Below are positions 48,130 to 59,963 of a stretch of 64,000 nt of DNA, piece after piece (the first letter of the stretch is position 1; every line of letters starts with the position of its first letter). The notes beneath the pieces were generated by a model. That model made no database searches, had not been told where the DNA came from, and saw only the letters and a program-made list of their open reading frames with translations. The position numbers and the translations under genes are program-made. The stretch covers positions 41,742,390-41,806,389 of the forward strand of contig JAMXBB010000008.1 in assembly GCA_024138015.1 (NCBI GenBank). The letters run 5' to 3'. The DNA is from Lumnitzera littorea (lineage: Eukaryota; Streptophyta; Magnoliopsida; Myrtales; Combretaceae).

Positions 48130-49237
48130 AATGGGGTGCAACAATTGGTAAACATCTTTAAAGGAATAAGGGTATTTTTGTCAATACTTGCCAAGAGACA
48201 CAATAGTTGAAGAAAAGATAAACAATGTTATTTTTACTCCTTTTCCCTTCCATCTCTCAAATGCATTCTCTTCTATAAAAACACTTCACAACCAGTGCAA
48301 GAGACATCAGCGAACGAAGGTAAGTCAATCATTCCTTTATATTTTCATTAGGTCCTTAGGGCATTATTGATGTGAAATTGTGAGTTAAATACAAATTTCT
48401 ATCTTTTCACAAAAAATTATGCAAAAGAATAAGTTATTGGGGAAGAAACTTCTTGGTGAGTACTTTGGTGAGTACTTTGGATGATATGGGAAGAGAAGAG
48501 AGAGTAAAGCATTTATAGAAGTAAATTTCTTTAATGAATTTCTCGAGGATAAAAGAAATGGAGCAATTGTCAAAACAAAAATCCTTCATAACAAGTAAGT
48601 ATAAACATTTTAATCTTGGTGTAAATCTTGAAGGTGGACATGAAATAATAGATTTTAGATGAAGGAAATAGGTTTTACAATCATTAAAAGTCACATTAGA
48701 GTTTTGGTTGAAGGAAGTATGAATTAGATTGAAAAACCAAAAAAGAAATCATGACAAAGAGGAGAAAGCCAAGTGATTCAACATAAAAGCCAGCCTATCG
48801 ACTCATTAGAGAACCAGCATGTCAGTTTGAACTGGCTTGACGACATTTTAGATTGCTGGTTTGCTAGTTCCCCTTACTCTTTCGTGACTTTGTTTCAATT
48901 ATGTTCCTAAATCTAGCTTGATGGTACTTTTAGGTACTAACTCGATGGCGGTTGATTTAAATCAGCTAAAACTTTTTTATCTTATTCTTAAGCTTGTTCC
49001 TATCAAACTAAACCAAGATTAAACATGAATCACTAGATTACTCACTTTGTAGAACCAAGGAACATTTAAGTGCTAACTTATCGGATTTGAACTAAGATAA
49101 CTTTAGTTGATTTCAATAGAAGGATTTAACTCTAATACTTAGTGAAATGCAATTATATCTCAGATTCTAAAACCAATACAAGTTGTTTAGAGAATTAAGT
49201 ATTGTACAAGACTAATGGTTTAGGTACAAGGTTACAT

Positions 49238-49291
49238 GCTTGATGTCATATGCTTGTTAGCCACGCTTGATGTCATGTGCTTGTTAGCTAC
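49238..49291. repeat. Two-copy 27-bp tandem duplication
   Basis: GCTTGATGTCATATGCTTG and the next copy GCTTGATGTCATGTGCTTG start at 49238 and 49265, with two differences over 27 bp. It lies inside the LTR-like region. Confidence 0.9.
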
Positions 49292-50689
49292 AAATTGAAA
49301 TTTAACTTAATCATATTCAATTCTAATATTAAATGTGTTGAGCATGCTTGGTTGGGCTTAAAGGATCGAGAGTACCAATGACCTTAGGGTGGCAGTCAAG
49401 GATTAGTAAGTGACGTTGTCCCAAATGGAGTTGCTTGTCGAATCCATTCAATTTGTTTTAGGTTGTTCAATTACTCCAAGTATTAGGGAGTTCCTAACAC
49501 TAAATACTTAAATTATATAAGATAATTATATAGCTTAAGGTCATGAGTTACCCCAAACTTTAGGATGCCAAGGCTATGATACTTGTCAAACTTAAACTAA
49601 AGATAATAACAAATTGTTTAGTACATGTTTGCATTGGTATGTAAAATGAATATTGCTTGCTTATGCATGTATGATTACATAACTCTTGTATAAGGCAATT
49701 TTACTTACCCTCTGAGTTCCTTTGTTTTTAGATGCATGGACCTTATGAGATTAAGACCCTTACAATGACCTATGATACAATCTCCTTTATGACTTAGAGC
49801 ATGGAGATGATTATACCTATTACAAAGAGTAATAGGAAGGTTCCATTAGCTATATGTGATGTTAATGAAGTGGCTATGGTGGAGATATGGACTCCTTTTG
49901 TTTACTAAAGTTTATGTATTTGTTGGTGTGTTTTAGTAGGAGCAAGTTAGATTCCATTATTGGTTGTTATTTAGGTTGGATTGAAGGAGCATGTTAGACT
50001 CCATGGTTACTTTTATATTAATATATGGTATAATGACAAGACTTTATAGCCACCTTATGTAATGATATGGAGATTATCTATTATAGCGTGTTATTGTGCT
50101 GTGAACATTCAATGTTCTTGAGATTATTTAACAGGCTTTGAGCCTTTGCATGTCAATACCTCAGTATTGGCGCAGAGCGTATTGTAGCGACTTAGGTTCT
50201 TGAATATTATAGCGTAAGTGATATCATAGCTTAAGTTGATTGATCCTTAGATCATTAGGCTGATGATCTTTAGAACGATGAGTTATGAAGAGAGTGGATA
50301 GAATCCAAACTGAGTAGTAAACCCCGTAATATGCAACTTTAGAGATCTCCTACAAGTTAACTATTGTTAAATCGTATACTTTGTTTTTAGTTGTTTCTTC
50401 TTTAAGTTAATGATTGTTAACTTGGTTTCATTTCCTTTATTCGGTAATGCAAGAAGATCACCTGGACATTCATCATGAAATTCTAGGAGTATCAACCCTA
50501 AGGAAGAGAACACCACTTAGGGGTAGTAAGTGGTCTTATACGGGTGGTGATGCAACAATACCATCATATTCAAGCTAATGTGCAGAGTCTCTAAAATCTT
50601 GCTAACACTTAAAGACATGAGAAGCAAGTGCAGGTTGATAGGGAGGCTAGTCAAAGTAAAGACAAATAGGGAAGTGTGATTACCTTAGA

Positions 50690-51480
50690 TAAATTTATAA
50701 GGTTAGCCAAAGAATTCTACCTAAGACCTTATGATTATCTAGCTGTAGAGGCATGGATTGAGAATTTAGGGAAGGCATTTGCAACCTTTGAGGTGCTTGA
50801 GGATAGAGAGTAGACTTTATTATGTATTTACTTAGAGGTGATACTACAACTTGGTAGGCAACAAAGTAGAGATTGATTATGGAACCAATCACATAAGAAG
50901 TGTTCGAACAGGCTTTTTATAGGAAATATTTCCCCAGCAGTGTTTAGAAACATATGGTGGCTACTTGTTTCTGTTGTCAACAGAGGAACCAGAGTATGGA
51001 AGAGTATGAAGCAAAGTTGAACAAACTAACCATATTTATGCTAAAGGCCTCAAAAGTTAATGACATAGCATGAGCTTAGAGATTTGTTTTTGATTTGGAG
51101 TCGAATCTACAACATGAAGTGGGGGTCTTTCCAACTAACTAGATATGCAGATGTGGTAGATGATGCAAAACATTTGTAACAGAGTCATAGGAGGACATGA
51201 AATGTTAGATAGGAGGGCCAAGGCAAAGGGAAGAAGCCCATGGTAATTTTGACCAGACCTGTAGTCGACCCAACACCAATTCAAATGAAAGTACCTATGC
51301 TAGCTATGGAGAGGAGGTATACCAAATGTTTTGGACCTTACAATTTAAAGGATTGTAAGTAGCTAGAGGGAGCCTATTTTACGTATGGAAAGATAGGTCA
51401 TAGCAGTAAATTGCAACAATAAGGTTATTCCACTAGTATTCTACTATAGGTATAAGCAAAGAGGTCACAAGATATTGAGC
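50690..51480 (+). pseudogene. gag remnant with zinc-knuckle relic
   Basis: Reads LRPYDYLAVEAWIENLGKAF, then ATFEVLEDRE (stop), later EVFEQAFYRKYFPSSV, then SMEEYEAKLNKLTIF: the gypsy gag core (A.EW...EK.F..., F...YFP.., ..YE..F..L). Near 51380 TYGKIGHSSK is a relic of the CysHis knuckle, with the first cysteine lost. Several stops and shifts. The minus-strand frame at 50695-50892 is its shadow. Confidence 0.75.
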
Positions 51481-51520
51481 AAGGTGGCTCTTTGCCGCAT
51501 AATGTTCAATAAGGATGGTG

Positions 51521-52790
51521 CTGTCAAGTGTGAGGACTGGGGCAGGGTTAAGGGTCGAAGTGACGATAGGTTGAGTTCGACATTAGGGATGATCCGTCTC
51601 TAAAGCACCTACCACTAATAACATCTCCTAGATTATCTAGATTTAAGTTTTAAACGGCCTTCACTCGAGAGAGCTCTAGTGGTTAGATCTTCCACACCTT
51701 CTTCATTGAAGAGACCTCCAATAGTCAGGTCAGTACTCCTCCTGCACCGTTAAGGAAGCTAGGTAGAGATTATCACGACGACATGGGCAAAGGACTTATG
51801 TAGGTGGAGCTTACTCTGGTTCTCATGCGTACCTCATACTCCGATGCTTACAGTCATGATTAGGCATAGGTTATTCAGTTAGATGCAGACTAAATGGTGC
51901 AGCCCTAGCTCGATCCAAATCCTTAGGATATTCGTCCATATATGCATCAACGACACTGATGGCATTAGCTAAGTACTATGTTTAGATATTTCACATTTTC
52001 AATTGTATTTGATCTTTACTTTCTGAATACTAGGTAAATATTTGACAATAATAGTAGAGCTTTCATACTACTTAAGTGTTATTTTCTATTTTTTTATTCA
52101 CCGTTTCTTTTGCTCTGACTATTATTGCATTCATAATTACTAAATCTAGAAATTACTATGATATTTCATATTACAAGTATAGATAAGTTTGAATGATAAT
52201 TTGGTGTGTTTACAACATTTTGTAAGGTGTTAGCTATAAGTGTGAAGTTTGGGTTGCTTAAGTTTTGTTGAAGATAGAGAGTGAATATTTTGTTATATTT
52301 GGTTTGGATGAATATGTTATTATAAATTGAGATTCTTTAGCTATATTATAAATTATTATGATATTTCCATGTTTAAAATTACCTAAGTGATTTTAGGTTG
52401 AACCAAACCAAAATTGTCTTTGTATTCTTGAAAATATTTTCCTAAAAATATTATTTGCAAGATTTTTTTTTTACCTTTTTTCTTCTTTTCAATGAGCTAT
52501 CAAAGGAAACTCAAGCTGTCTACCTTAAACTTTAACACTCAACAAGTGGAAGGATGAGAAATAGCCGTGTCAAAGCAGCCGACTGATTATTCAAAGTTAA
52601 TCAATCCATTCCCATTCGTGGAGAATAATCATAGGCAATCTAGTCGACCCTAGAGCCAAATAATAATTTACAGAATATAAATCCACTACAAGCAAGAATC
52701 TAATAAACAATTAAATAAAAAATGGAAAGCATCCTATAAAATAATAAGGAAATATGTCAATCAAGGTGTAAAAACACTTATTTAAGAATT

Positions 52791-52821
<31 letters not shown>

Positions 52822-53100
52822 GACCCAAAAAAAGAAAATAAATATATAAATTTCTTTTTTTTTCTTTTCTTTTGTTTACTAATTTTTTGAATATATAATT
52901 GGAATTTCTTTGTCAAACATATAATCAGAATTGAAAAGGTAATTTTTTTTTCAATAAAATAAAGGCACAAATAGTTATTAAATTAAAAAAAAATAATTCT
53001 AGCGAATAGGGCATGACACGTAGTGGAGCGCATGCCAAGCGTGGAACTGCAAACAACCTCAACAAAAATCCAACAGAAACTCAACAATCCTTAACCAAAA
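51521..53100. other. Non-coding spacer before the RING gene
   Basis: 51521-51960 is less AT-rich and may continue the decayed retroelement, but no domain could be read. 52794-52821 is a TA microsatellite. The rest is AT-rich without a gene. ACACGTAG (about 53016), near the RING gene, is an ACGT core of unknown relevance. Confidence 0.45.
52794..52821. repeat. TA microsatellite
   Basis: About 13 perfect TA units. Confidence 0.95.
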
Positions 53101-53119
53101 ACCAAGTACCTTAACCTTT

Positions 53120-54311
53120 CACGAAACCTCAAACTCCGCTCTATCTCTCTTTCTCTTCTTCTTACACTTCAGCCTTTCGCTCTTTCCTAACGGTGCACAC
53201 TTTCCAGTTTCTAGAAATTGAAGTTTGTATCTTTACGAGGTATCATAATTCAAAATTTCTTTCTTTTACTCGGATTTTGTATTTTAGGCGCTGCTTGTAA
53301 TATTTTTATTGGCTTTTCTTCTTCTTTTTATATCTGGGCCGTGTTTGTTCTGGGACACTTTTTTTTTTTTTTTTTTAAGGAACAATTTTGGTTCATTTAT
53401 GTCATGGTTATGTACTAGTTTGATGAAAATTCCAATCTTTAATCCACGATAAGTTTGTTTCTGACAATACAAATTCTGGGTTGTGAAAAATTTTGGGCTC
53501 TGATTATGAATTTTCTGGTTTTTTATGCAGTCATGGCATGATTTTTTATTTCTGTTTTCACTGTTATGACGATATTATATTAGGACACTGTCATATGTTA
53601 GTCAGTTAATTATATTTTACTATGTTGTGTTGCTATAGAAGCGATGTTTTAATTTCACGTAAATAAGGTATAATTTGTTTTCTTTTTTTAATTTTTATTT
53701 TTCTTAATTCCTGGGCCAGCTAAGTATTGGCATGAATATGGAGGGATGAATCGAACATGGTCCATCTCCATCTAAGAGGCCTTGATGTGTGACTTAGTTC
53801 ATGGGGTGATTTTTGATAGCCATTTTCACAAATTACCGGATATTTGTCTTGGGTTAAATTAGAACATAATATAAACACTTCATTTTCTTTTACTAAGAGC
53901 AATTCAAAAATCATGTGTTACTTGTGTTTGATTTTTCCCTATGTATTATGGGCTCAAAATTCGAGTGATGGATAATTCTGTTCCGTTTCCTGGACCAGTG
54001 TTCCAGTTACTTAAAGCGATATGCAGTAAGCTTAGGGGTTTACTTTATGATAGTTCATAATTGTTGCATATTCCCATAACTCGGATCTTAGATAGTAGGT
54101 CAGGGGTTTTAATTTCACTTTGGTAATGCTTGAGCTTCATGAAGTTGATATCATTAGTTCTCCTGTTGTCTGTCCATGGCACTAAAGTTTTTCCAAAATA
54201 ACTTTGCTTGATGATGTTGAGTATCGTATGAAATTTAACCAATATCTTGCTTATGACATTGGGGCTTTGCAGGGAGCAGTTTTGGGTGTATGAAGAGGAG
54301 TAATTCTTACA
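53120..54311 (+). promoter_or_regulatory. Presumed promoter edge, 5' UTR and leader intron of the RING gene
   Basis: A pyrimidine-rich leader (53141-53190, TCTCTCTTTCTCTTCTTC) is followed by a possible donor GAG|GTATCA (53239/53240). A good acceptor CTTTGCAG (ending 54272) precedes a short untranslated stretch and the ATG at 54312. This suggests a 1-kb intron in the 5' UTR. The transcription start is not determined. Small frames at 53218-54242 are not genes. Confidence 0.5.
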
Positions 54312-56630
54312 ATGGGGGGGTGTTGTTGTTCATCCAGAAAGCCTCATCTTCATGGAACTCCAGTATATTATTATGTTAGTATTATTTCAATATGAAGCCA
54401 GATTGCTATTGTTTGTGTTGCTTGAGTTAAGTAGTGTCTTATAAAACTAGTTCCATTTTGTCCTTTTTGATTGGAATCGATCGTTTTAATAATTACCTGT
54501 TAGGATGGTTTCACTAAGATTTACATATCTACCACCAACTGCCCTCATAGACCATAGACATGAACATTTTTTAGGTGTCTCATATATCTGAATCTTGATT
54601 AAAAATCATGTTTGTAGAAAAATGATACTGATCCCCTATTCAACTGAGATTATAGATCAGCTTGATTTCATGATATATGGGGTACTTTGGATGCTCCCAT
54701 GTTTAATTTAGAAGTTTGATAGGGTAATATTATCTACTCTTTACTAGACGGTGTAAATGAACCAAATCTACTTGTAAACCACTTGAGCTCTGCTAATTAA
54801 TTTCCATTCAATTGCAATTGAGTTTGCTTAAGCGTGAGCTATTTCGATAGTTTATCATGTTAAGCTCAAGCCTAATGGCTCAACTAACTTATGAGCTTAA
54901 TTGGGCCTGAGTCATGTTTAAGTTTAGATTGAGTTTGAGGAAAGTTTGTATATCATGTTATTTTTAGTTAGGAGGATATTTTCTTTATTTCTTTTTAAAT
55001 AAAAAAAGGAGCCTAAACAAGCTGAATAGAGTCAACCTCAATTTTGTTTGTACCACTTAGCTGCTTTTGGTTATCCAACCAAACACATGTGAAGACATTT
55101 GTTTGGGCCTATTGCACAGAGCATGGAGTTTTATTTCCTTCTTACTTATGCTTCTGAATTCTCATGAAGTTTTGCTAAATTAGCTCTTCAGTTCATTTTT
55201 GAGATTCTGTCTTCTTCATGCAGTATCCACCAATTCCAGAAGAGCGTGAATCCTTAACAAATAATGCAGCCCCTGCCCTCACTTCCGGATTTTTTGTTAA
55301 TTTGGATATAGATACAACAATACCAGATAATTTTCGTCCTCCACCTGCACCCTTGCCATTTGATATGGTTTTGGGTTCTGAATCAGTACATTCTGATTCT
55401 GCCAGAGGGGCAACAGGTGGATTTCCGTTGGGTGCATGTGAAGATCATGCAAAACAGGACTGCAAGACCCAATCAACTGCCGTGTTCATCTCACAGAAAC
55501 AGTTAACAAAAACCAATTTGAATGAACAGGTACCACCCTTGGAAGAAGAGGATGTTTGTCCAATTTGTCTCGAAGGTACTTCATTTTTTCCCCAAGAATA
55601 ATTTTCTATTGATCTTGCTGTTTACAGTCTTTGGCAGCTGTAATTGGCACCAATTCCTACTCTTTATGTAATTAAACTGCAGAATATGAGGTGGACAATC
55701 CCAGTCTTACCACAAAATGTGAACACCATTACCATCTATCGTGCATTCTGGAATGGATGGAAAGAAGCGATACTTGCCCCATCTGTGATAAGGTTTAGCT
55801 TTGTCTTGTATATTACATTGTGCCATTGTGAGGTTTGCATATATTCATACCAACTTCTTGCAACCAAGTTAGGTCTTTGCCAACATATTTCAAGTATTGG
55901 AAGCAGGAACAATTCCAATTTCAGTTTGTGTTGATTGGTCTTAAGTCTGTTTTTTCTTAGAAATTCCAGGACAATTGCACTAGAAGACCTATGTTTTCCT
56001 TTTCAAGGTCTATGCAATGCTCCTTCCTATTTTATTTTTCCCCTCTTTGCATGACCTCTATTTCCAAAATGGATTCAACAAAGGGCCTTTGTCCATCACT
56101 CTTAGAAGAGCCATTAGAGTCGCTAACATTGTGACCAAACACAGCCACACGTCATCCATTTGGCTTGCCATGCATTTTGAATTTTTGGAATCATTAAAAC
56201 AGCTGTGTTTCACACTTCTTGCAACCGAGCCATTGATTTTATCAACATATTTCAAGCACACTTATCTATCCCCATAAAGAAAAACATCAATCATCATAAA
56301 TAAAAGCAATTCAAATAGTGGGTTGGGTTTATTCATTTTCAAGTTGATTGTGTTCATTGGTCTTAGTTCAGGTTTTTCCTTAGAAATTGCTGTTCGCTTT
56401 TTCTACCATTTTCTCATGGAAAGGTCATTAACCTTAAATCTTTATCAGCTTAAGTAGTAAGAGGAGCTCTTGTTCTTTTGGTGAGATAAGCTTTCTGCTT
56501 TAGGCTTGGATTGTCTTGAGTCTACCTATTTGTTTTTGTGTGAAATTTCTTATAAGTACTACATTTTGTCATTAACCAAATAGCATGATATTCTTAGCAG
56601 GTGATGATATTTGACCATCCCCTTGATTAA
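54312..56630 (+). CDS. RHB1A-like: RING-H2 E3 ubiquitin ligase, RHB1A/At3g02290 type, four coding exons
   Basis: Coding exons 54312-54374, 55224-55575, 55683-55792 and 56601-56630, all GT-AG, giving 184 aa. The start MGGCCCSSRKPHL followed by GTPVYYY is the hallmark of the RHB1A family; Gly2 and the cysteines suggest myristoylation and palmitoylation, hence membrane attachment (inference). RPPPAPLPFDMVLG (middle) is also conserved. The C-terminal RING-H2 runs from Cys133 to Cys173: C133, C136, C151, H153, H156, C159, C170, C173 (CPIC, CEHHYHLSC, CPIC), with Trp163 in the ILEWMERSD block that contacts E2 enzymes. The protein ends DKVMIFDHPLD. All eight metal ligands are present, so it should be active as an E3 that moves ubiquitin from an E2 to substrate. 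Intron 1 holds MITE-like sequence. No stops or shifts. Which Arabidopsis member is the ortholog is unresolved. Confidence 0.94.
54760..55050. repeat. MITE-like sequence in RING-gene intron 1
   Basis: Words such as AAACCACTTGAGCT, TTAAGCTCAAGCC and TTATGAGCTTAA resemble the GAGCT-rich ends of the MITE at 15604-16189. No clean TIR or target duplication was found, so it may be an old copy. Confidence 0.35.
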
Positions 56631-59454
56631 GAACACTCACAAACTTCTGCAGTTTGAAAGTCTGCGGTTGTCCAAGACTGTATATATTCATCAAAAGGAT
56701 CAAGTGGTGTCACCTCTTGTACATAATCAGCTTGCTTTAGCCGTGTGAAGTTTGAAGGCACAGGAAAGTGTGCAATTTCTCTTGATTGGTCACGGATGAG
56801 CTCGAGTTCAAAATCTTAAATTCATTGAAAAGCGAAAGTGGTACCTCAGTTTAATGATTATATTCATTATTACACTCCGGGAATGGTCCCAGTTGAATCT
56901 TTTGATTATAGATAGAATCATGGGTTGCTAGTTTTCTGTTCAAAGAATCACATTAAATGAAGGTTATGCAAGAAGAGGAAATTTGAGATGGGTTCTAAAT
57001 ATTTTTGTTGGTTGGTTGAGATACATTTGGCTCAATTGGTGGAAGAGTAGGAGGATGTAAACAGAAGATGTTCAACAACATTCAAGTACAATGTGATCCT
57101 TGAGCTTTATATTGCTTTCCATACGTTTTCTGTATTCTTCCTATTGTTTTCGTCTAGGGATGTGAATGAATGTGATCGACTGAAGCACTATTGACACAAA
57201 AAAAAAACCCAAAAGATTGAACTTAGCTTGAAGTGTTACTTGGCAAGCTCGGGTTACGATCGACTAAGTTTTCTAGGTTTGTTCATAGAAGATTGTATTC
57301 TCTCCTGTTGAGTATATGCAGGAGGATGTACTTGCATGAGATTGTTACATACCTAAGCTCAATTGTGCGGTGGAAGCCAAATTGTTAGAAGTTCAAGTTT
57401 GGTTAAGTGACCTATTTGGACAGTTCAAATTGGATTATATCATCAAATCAAATTCGAGTAACTATCGGACTAGGTTTGAGCAGATTGCAAGTCGGTTTTG
57501 ATTACTTGATTTCGTGATATCGTGCTTTCTTTAGTAACAATTCAATTAATGGTAATCTTTTTTCTTTTGGCCTCACAGCCATGATAATCATACATACTAA
57601 CTTCATTGTTATCGTTGATGTGGTTTGTGAGATGAGGTAGGAATTATGATTCATCAGAGGGAGGAAATTCCTTTACAATTTCATTACTATCATTAAGGGA
57701 ACGAGCTCCCTAGATTCACAGAAAAGCTAAAATATGGTCTAGTAATAAAACTGCAAAACTACCCTTTCCTATGAGATGAAAGTGTCTTATGTTCACTCAT
57801 AAATTCTTTTTTCTCATTTCATAAAATAGCGTTTACATCCTTATGCACGTAATTTCTTCCAATAGATCTTGAACAGATACATTTACTTGAAAAAAATATT
57901 ATACTAACTACTGAATTAATTTTGAACATCGAAAACATTTTTTAAGAAATTCTAATGTTATAACGTCGGCATCTTTTAAATCCCTTGGTATCCGGAAACC
58001 TTATATGGCATATATGATATATCTTTTCCCAATGTATGTGGCCAACATGTAAGGTTGATTAAAATATGTGTTCGTATCTCCATTTCTTTCAAAAAAAAAA
58101 AAAAAAAGGAACCACAGTTACAAACAAAATAAAGTCACAAAGCATTTTTCTTAAAATAATCCTTAGGTGCTTGTGAGGGAATGATGTTGTTGATGGTCGA
58201 TCACATACTCATTGCATGATGTGATATTTTGGATGATCATGGAGAAGTCTCGATTTGATAATACATGAAAAAAAGTGATTAGAGAGAGGAATGGGTCTAA
58301 GAAATACATGATTTTAACAGCTTGTTGGCACGTGTGATAGATAAATGTTCTCAATCATTCTTCATTAGATTTGTAATTTGATCTTTGAGAGGAATATGTA
58401 GCAGTAGAATGAAGTTTATTTTAATCTTCTAATAAGGAGAAAGAAACACCATGGATTCCAAAGATTGTTCTCAATTATCAGGTGACTCTTGATATCAATA
58501 ATCAAGATGAGCCCTCCATGCGATCTCTTGGATGGTTTGAAAGATCAATGATTGATAAGCTTTAATGGATATGCATTCTTTATTTGGCTTCTTATAACTA
58601 ACCTAAGTATAGGTGCTTTAAGTAGGCAAGTCAACAAAGAAGGACCAAGAGTAATCAAATTGGTCTATGATTCATGTTTTAAGCTTATAAATTGTTCTCT
58701 TCCTTAGGACATCCTTAAATAAATGAGCTCGATTCCTTAAACCTTACTACTAGCTCAAAAAAATTGATCGATTACATGAATTAGGGCCAATTAATTAGCA
58801 AATAAACCTTTTATCTTTTGCCCTTTAAGCAAAAGCTCTTTTGATGGAATCTAAAGGTCTTAGGCATGTGCTGGGTATACCATCTCTTTAAACAGCTACC
58901 TAGCACATATAAGTTTTTGAATTGGTGTATCATTGCTTAGCGGATTTCAGGGGTTGGTATTTCTGTCTATAGTATAATATATGTATTGGAGACACCTAAA
59001 TGCATAGAATGAATTATCATATTGCCCTCGAGGTAGTAAATAGGCACGTGTCATGTAATCTTCAAAATTTTGCCATCCTATCTTCATGTACTTGTAATGT
59101 AAAAATAAACTTTCTTAGCATCGATAAATACATAGGTATCTAAGTGAATGCTTCTTTAATAAATATATGATGAATTCCTAGGGTTACACTTGTGTATTGG
59201 TTCAATTCAATTCGGAATTGATCCTGAACCGTTGATTTATGGGTTGATAAGAGAGTAAATTAGGCCCGGCTCTTAAAGGGTAGACCCTAGTCAGTTTACC
59301 TAAATTAGCTATTCAAGAGCCGATTCAGTGGCTTTCAAATCGTGAGTTTTTTTCTTTTTCAAATTTTCTTTATTATTATAAATAATTTGTTTATTTTTTT
59401 TCAACTATATCTAAAATTTCATATCATTACTTATAAATCGAAAATTTTATTTTT
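56631..59454. other. RING-gene 3' flank and intergenic DNA
   Basis: The first few hundred bases are probably 3' UTR. TAGGGATGTGAATGAATG at about 57155 looks like one end of a hAT-type MITE, but no partner end was found. A run of A at 58090-58107. Another TAGGGTTACAC end-like motif is at about 59180. No gene is seen; the frame at 58163-58354 has no support. Confidence 0.45.
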
Positions 59455-59674
59455 GGTTCATTTTTTTTTTCGATCCTAAAATAATTTATTTGAACCGTAT
59501 GAGTGTGATGTTTTATTATAATATTGAGTAAAGATGTCCAAAACGACAAAAATTGCAAAATAGGAAGATGTTTTATTTGGAATGTGATGGGACTATACAT
59601 ATTAATCATATAATAGAACATCACACTCATACAGTCTAGATAAATTATTCAAGGATCGACGAAAAAGATGAACC
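59455..59674. repeat. Inverted repeat next to the assembly gap
   Basis: Arms 59455-59520 and 59609-59674 (66 bp each) are inverted copies with several differences: both contain ATGAGTGTGATGTT and both outer ends read GGTTCAT. The loop is 88 bp. It could be a foldback element or part of a MITE. Confidence 0.75.
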
Positions 59675-59869
59675 NNNNNNNNNNNNNNNNNNNNNNNNNN
59701 NNNNNNNNNNNNNNNNNNNNNNNNNNNNNNNNNNNNNNNNNNNNNNNNNNNNNNNNNNNNNNNNNNNNNNNNNNNNNNNNNNNNNNNNNNNNNNNNNNNN
59801 NNNNNNNNNNNNNNNNNNNNNNNNNNNNNNNNNNNNNNNNNNNNNNNNNNNNNNNNNNNNNNNNNNNNN
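59675..59869. other. Assembly gap (195 N)
   Basis: Run of N. Frames that cross it are artefacts. Confidence 1.
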
Positions 59870-59963
59870 TTTTATTATAATATTGAGTAAAGATGTCCAA
59901 AACGACAAAAATTGCAAAATAGGAAGATGTTTTATTTGGAATGTGATGGGACTATACATATTA
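59870..59963. repeat. 94-bp perfect copy of 59511-59604 after the gap
   Basis: Every base matches the stretch before the gap, at an offset of 359. After 59963 the two diverge. This suggests a duplicated or misjoined assembly edge, or a true local duplication. Confidence 0.9.

Larger units (their letters stand above)
48130..51520 (+). mobile_element. Decayed gypsy retrotransposon: LTR and gag region
   Basis: The left part looks like a long LTR: AAGGGTATTTTTGTC (48166), TCTTCTATAAAAACACTTC (48270) with AAGGTAAG after it, and a TTTGTTTTTAGATGCATGG block (about 49720) like those at 33075 and 28420. It is followed by gag (50690-51480). No clear primer site, no pol and no second LTR in the window, so it is a truncated copy. 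LTR borders are not fixed. Confidence 0.6.
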
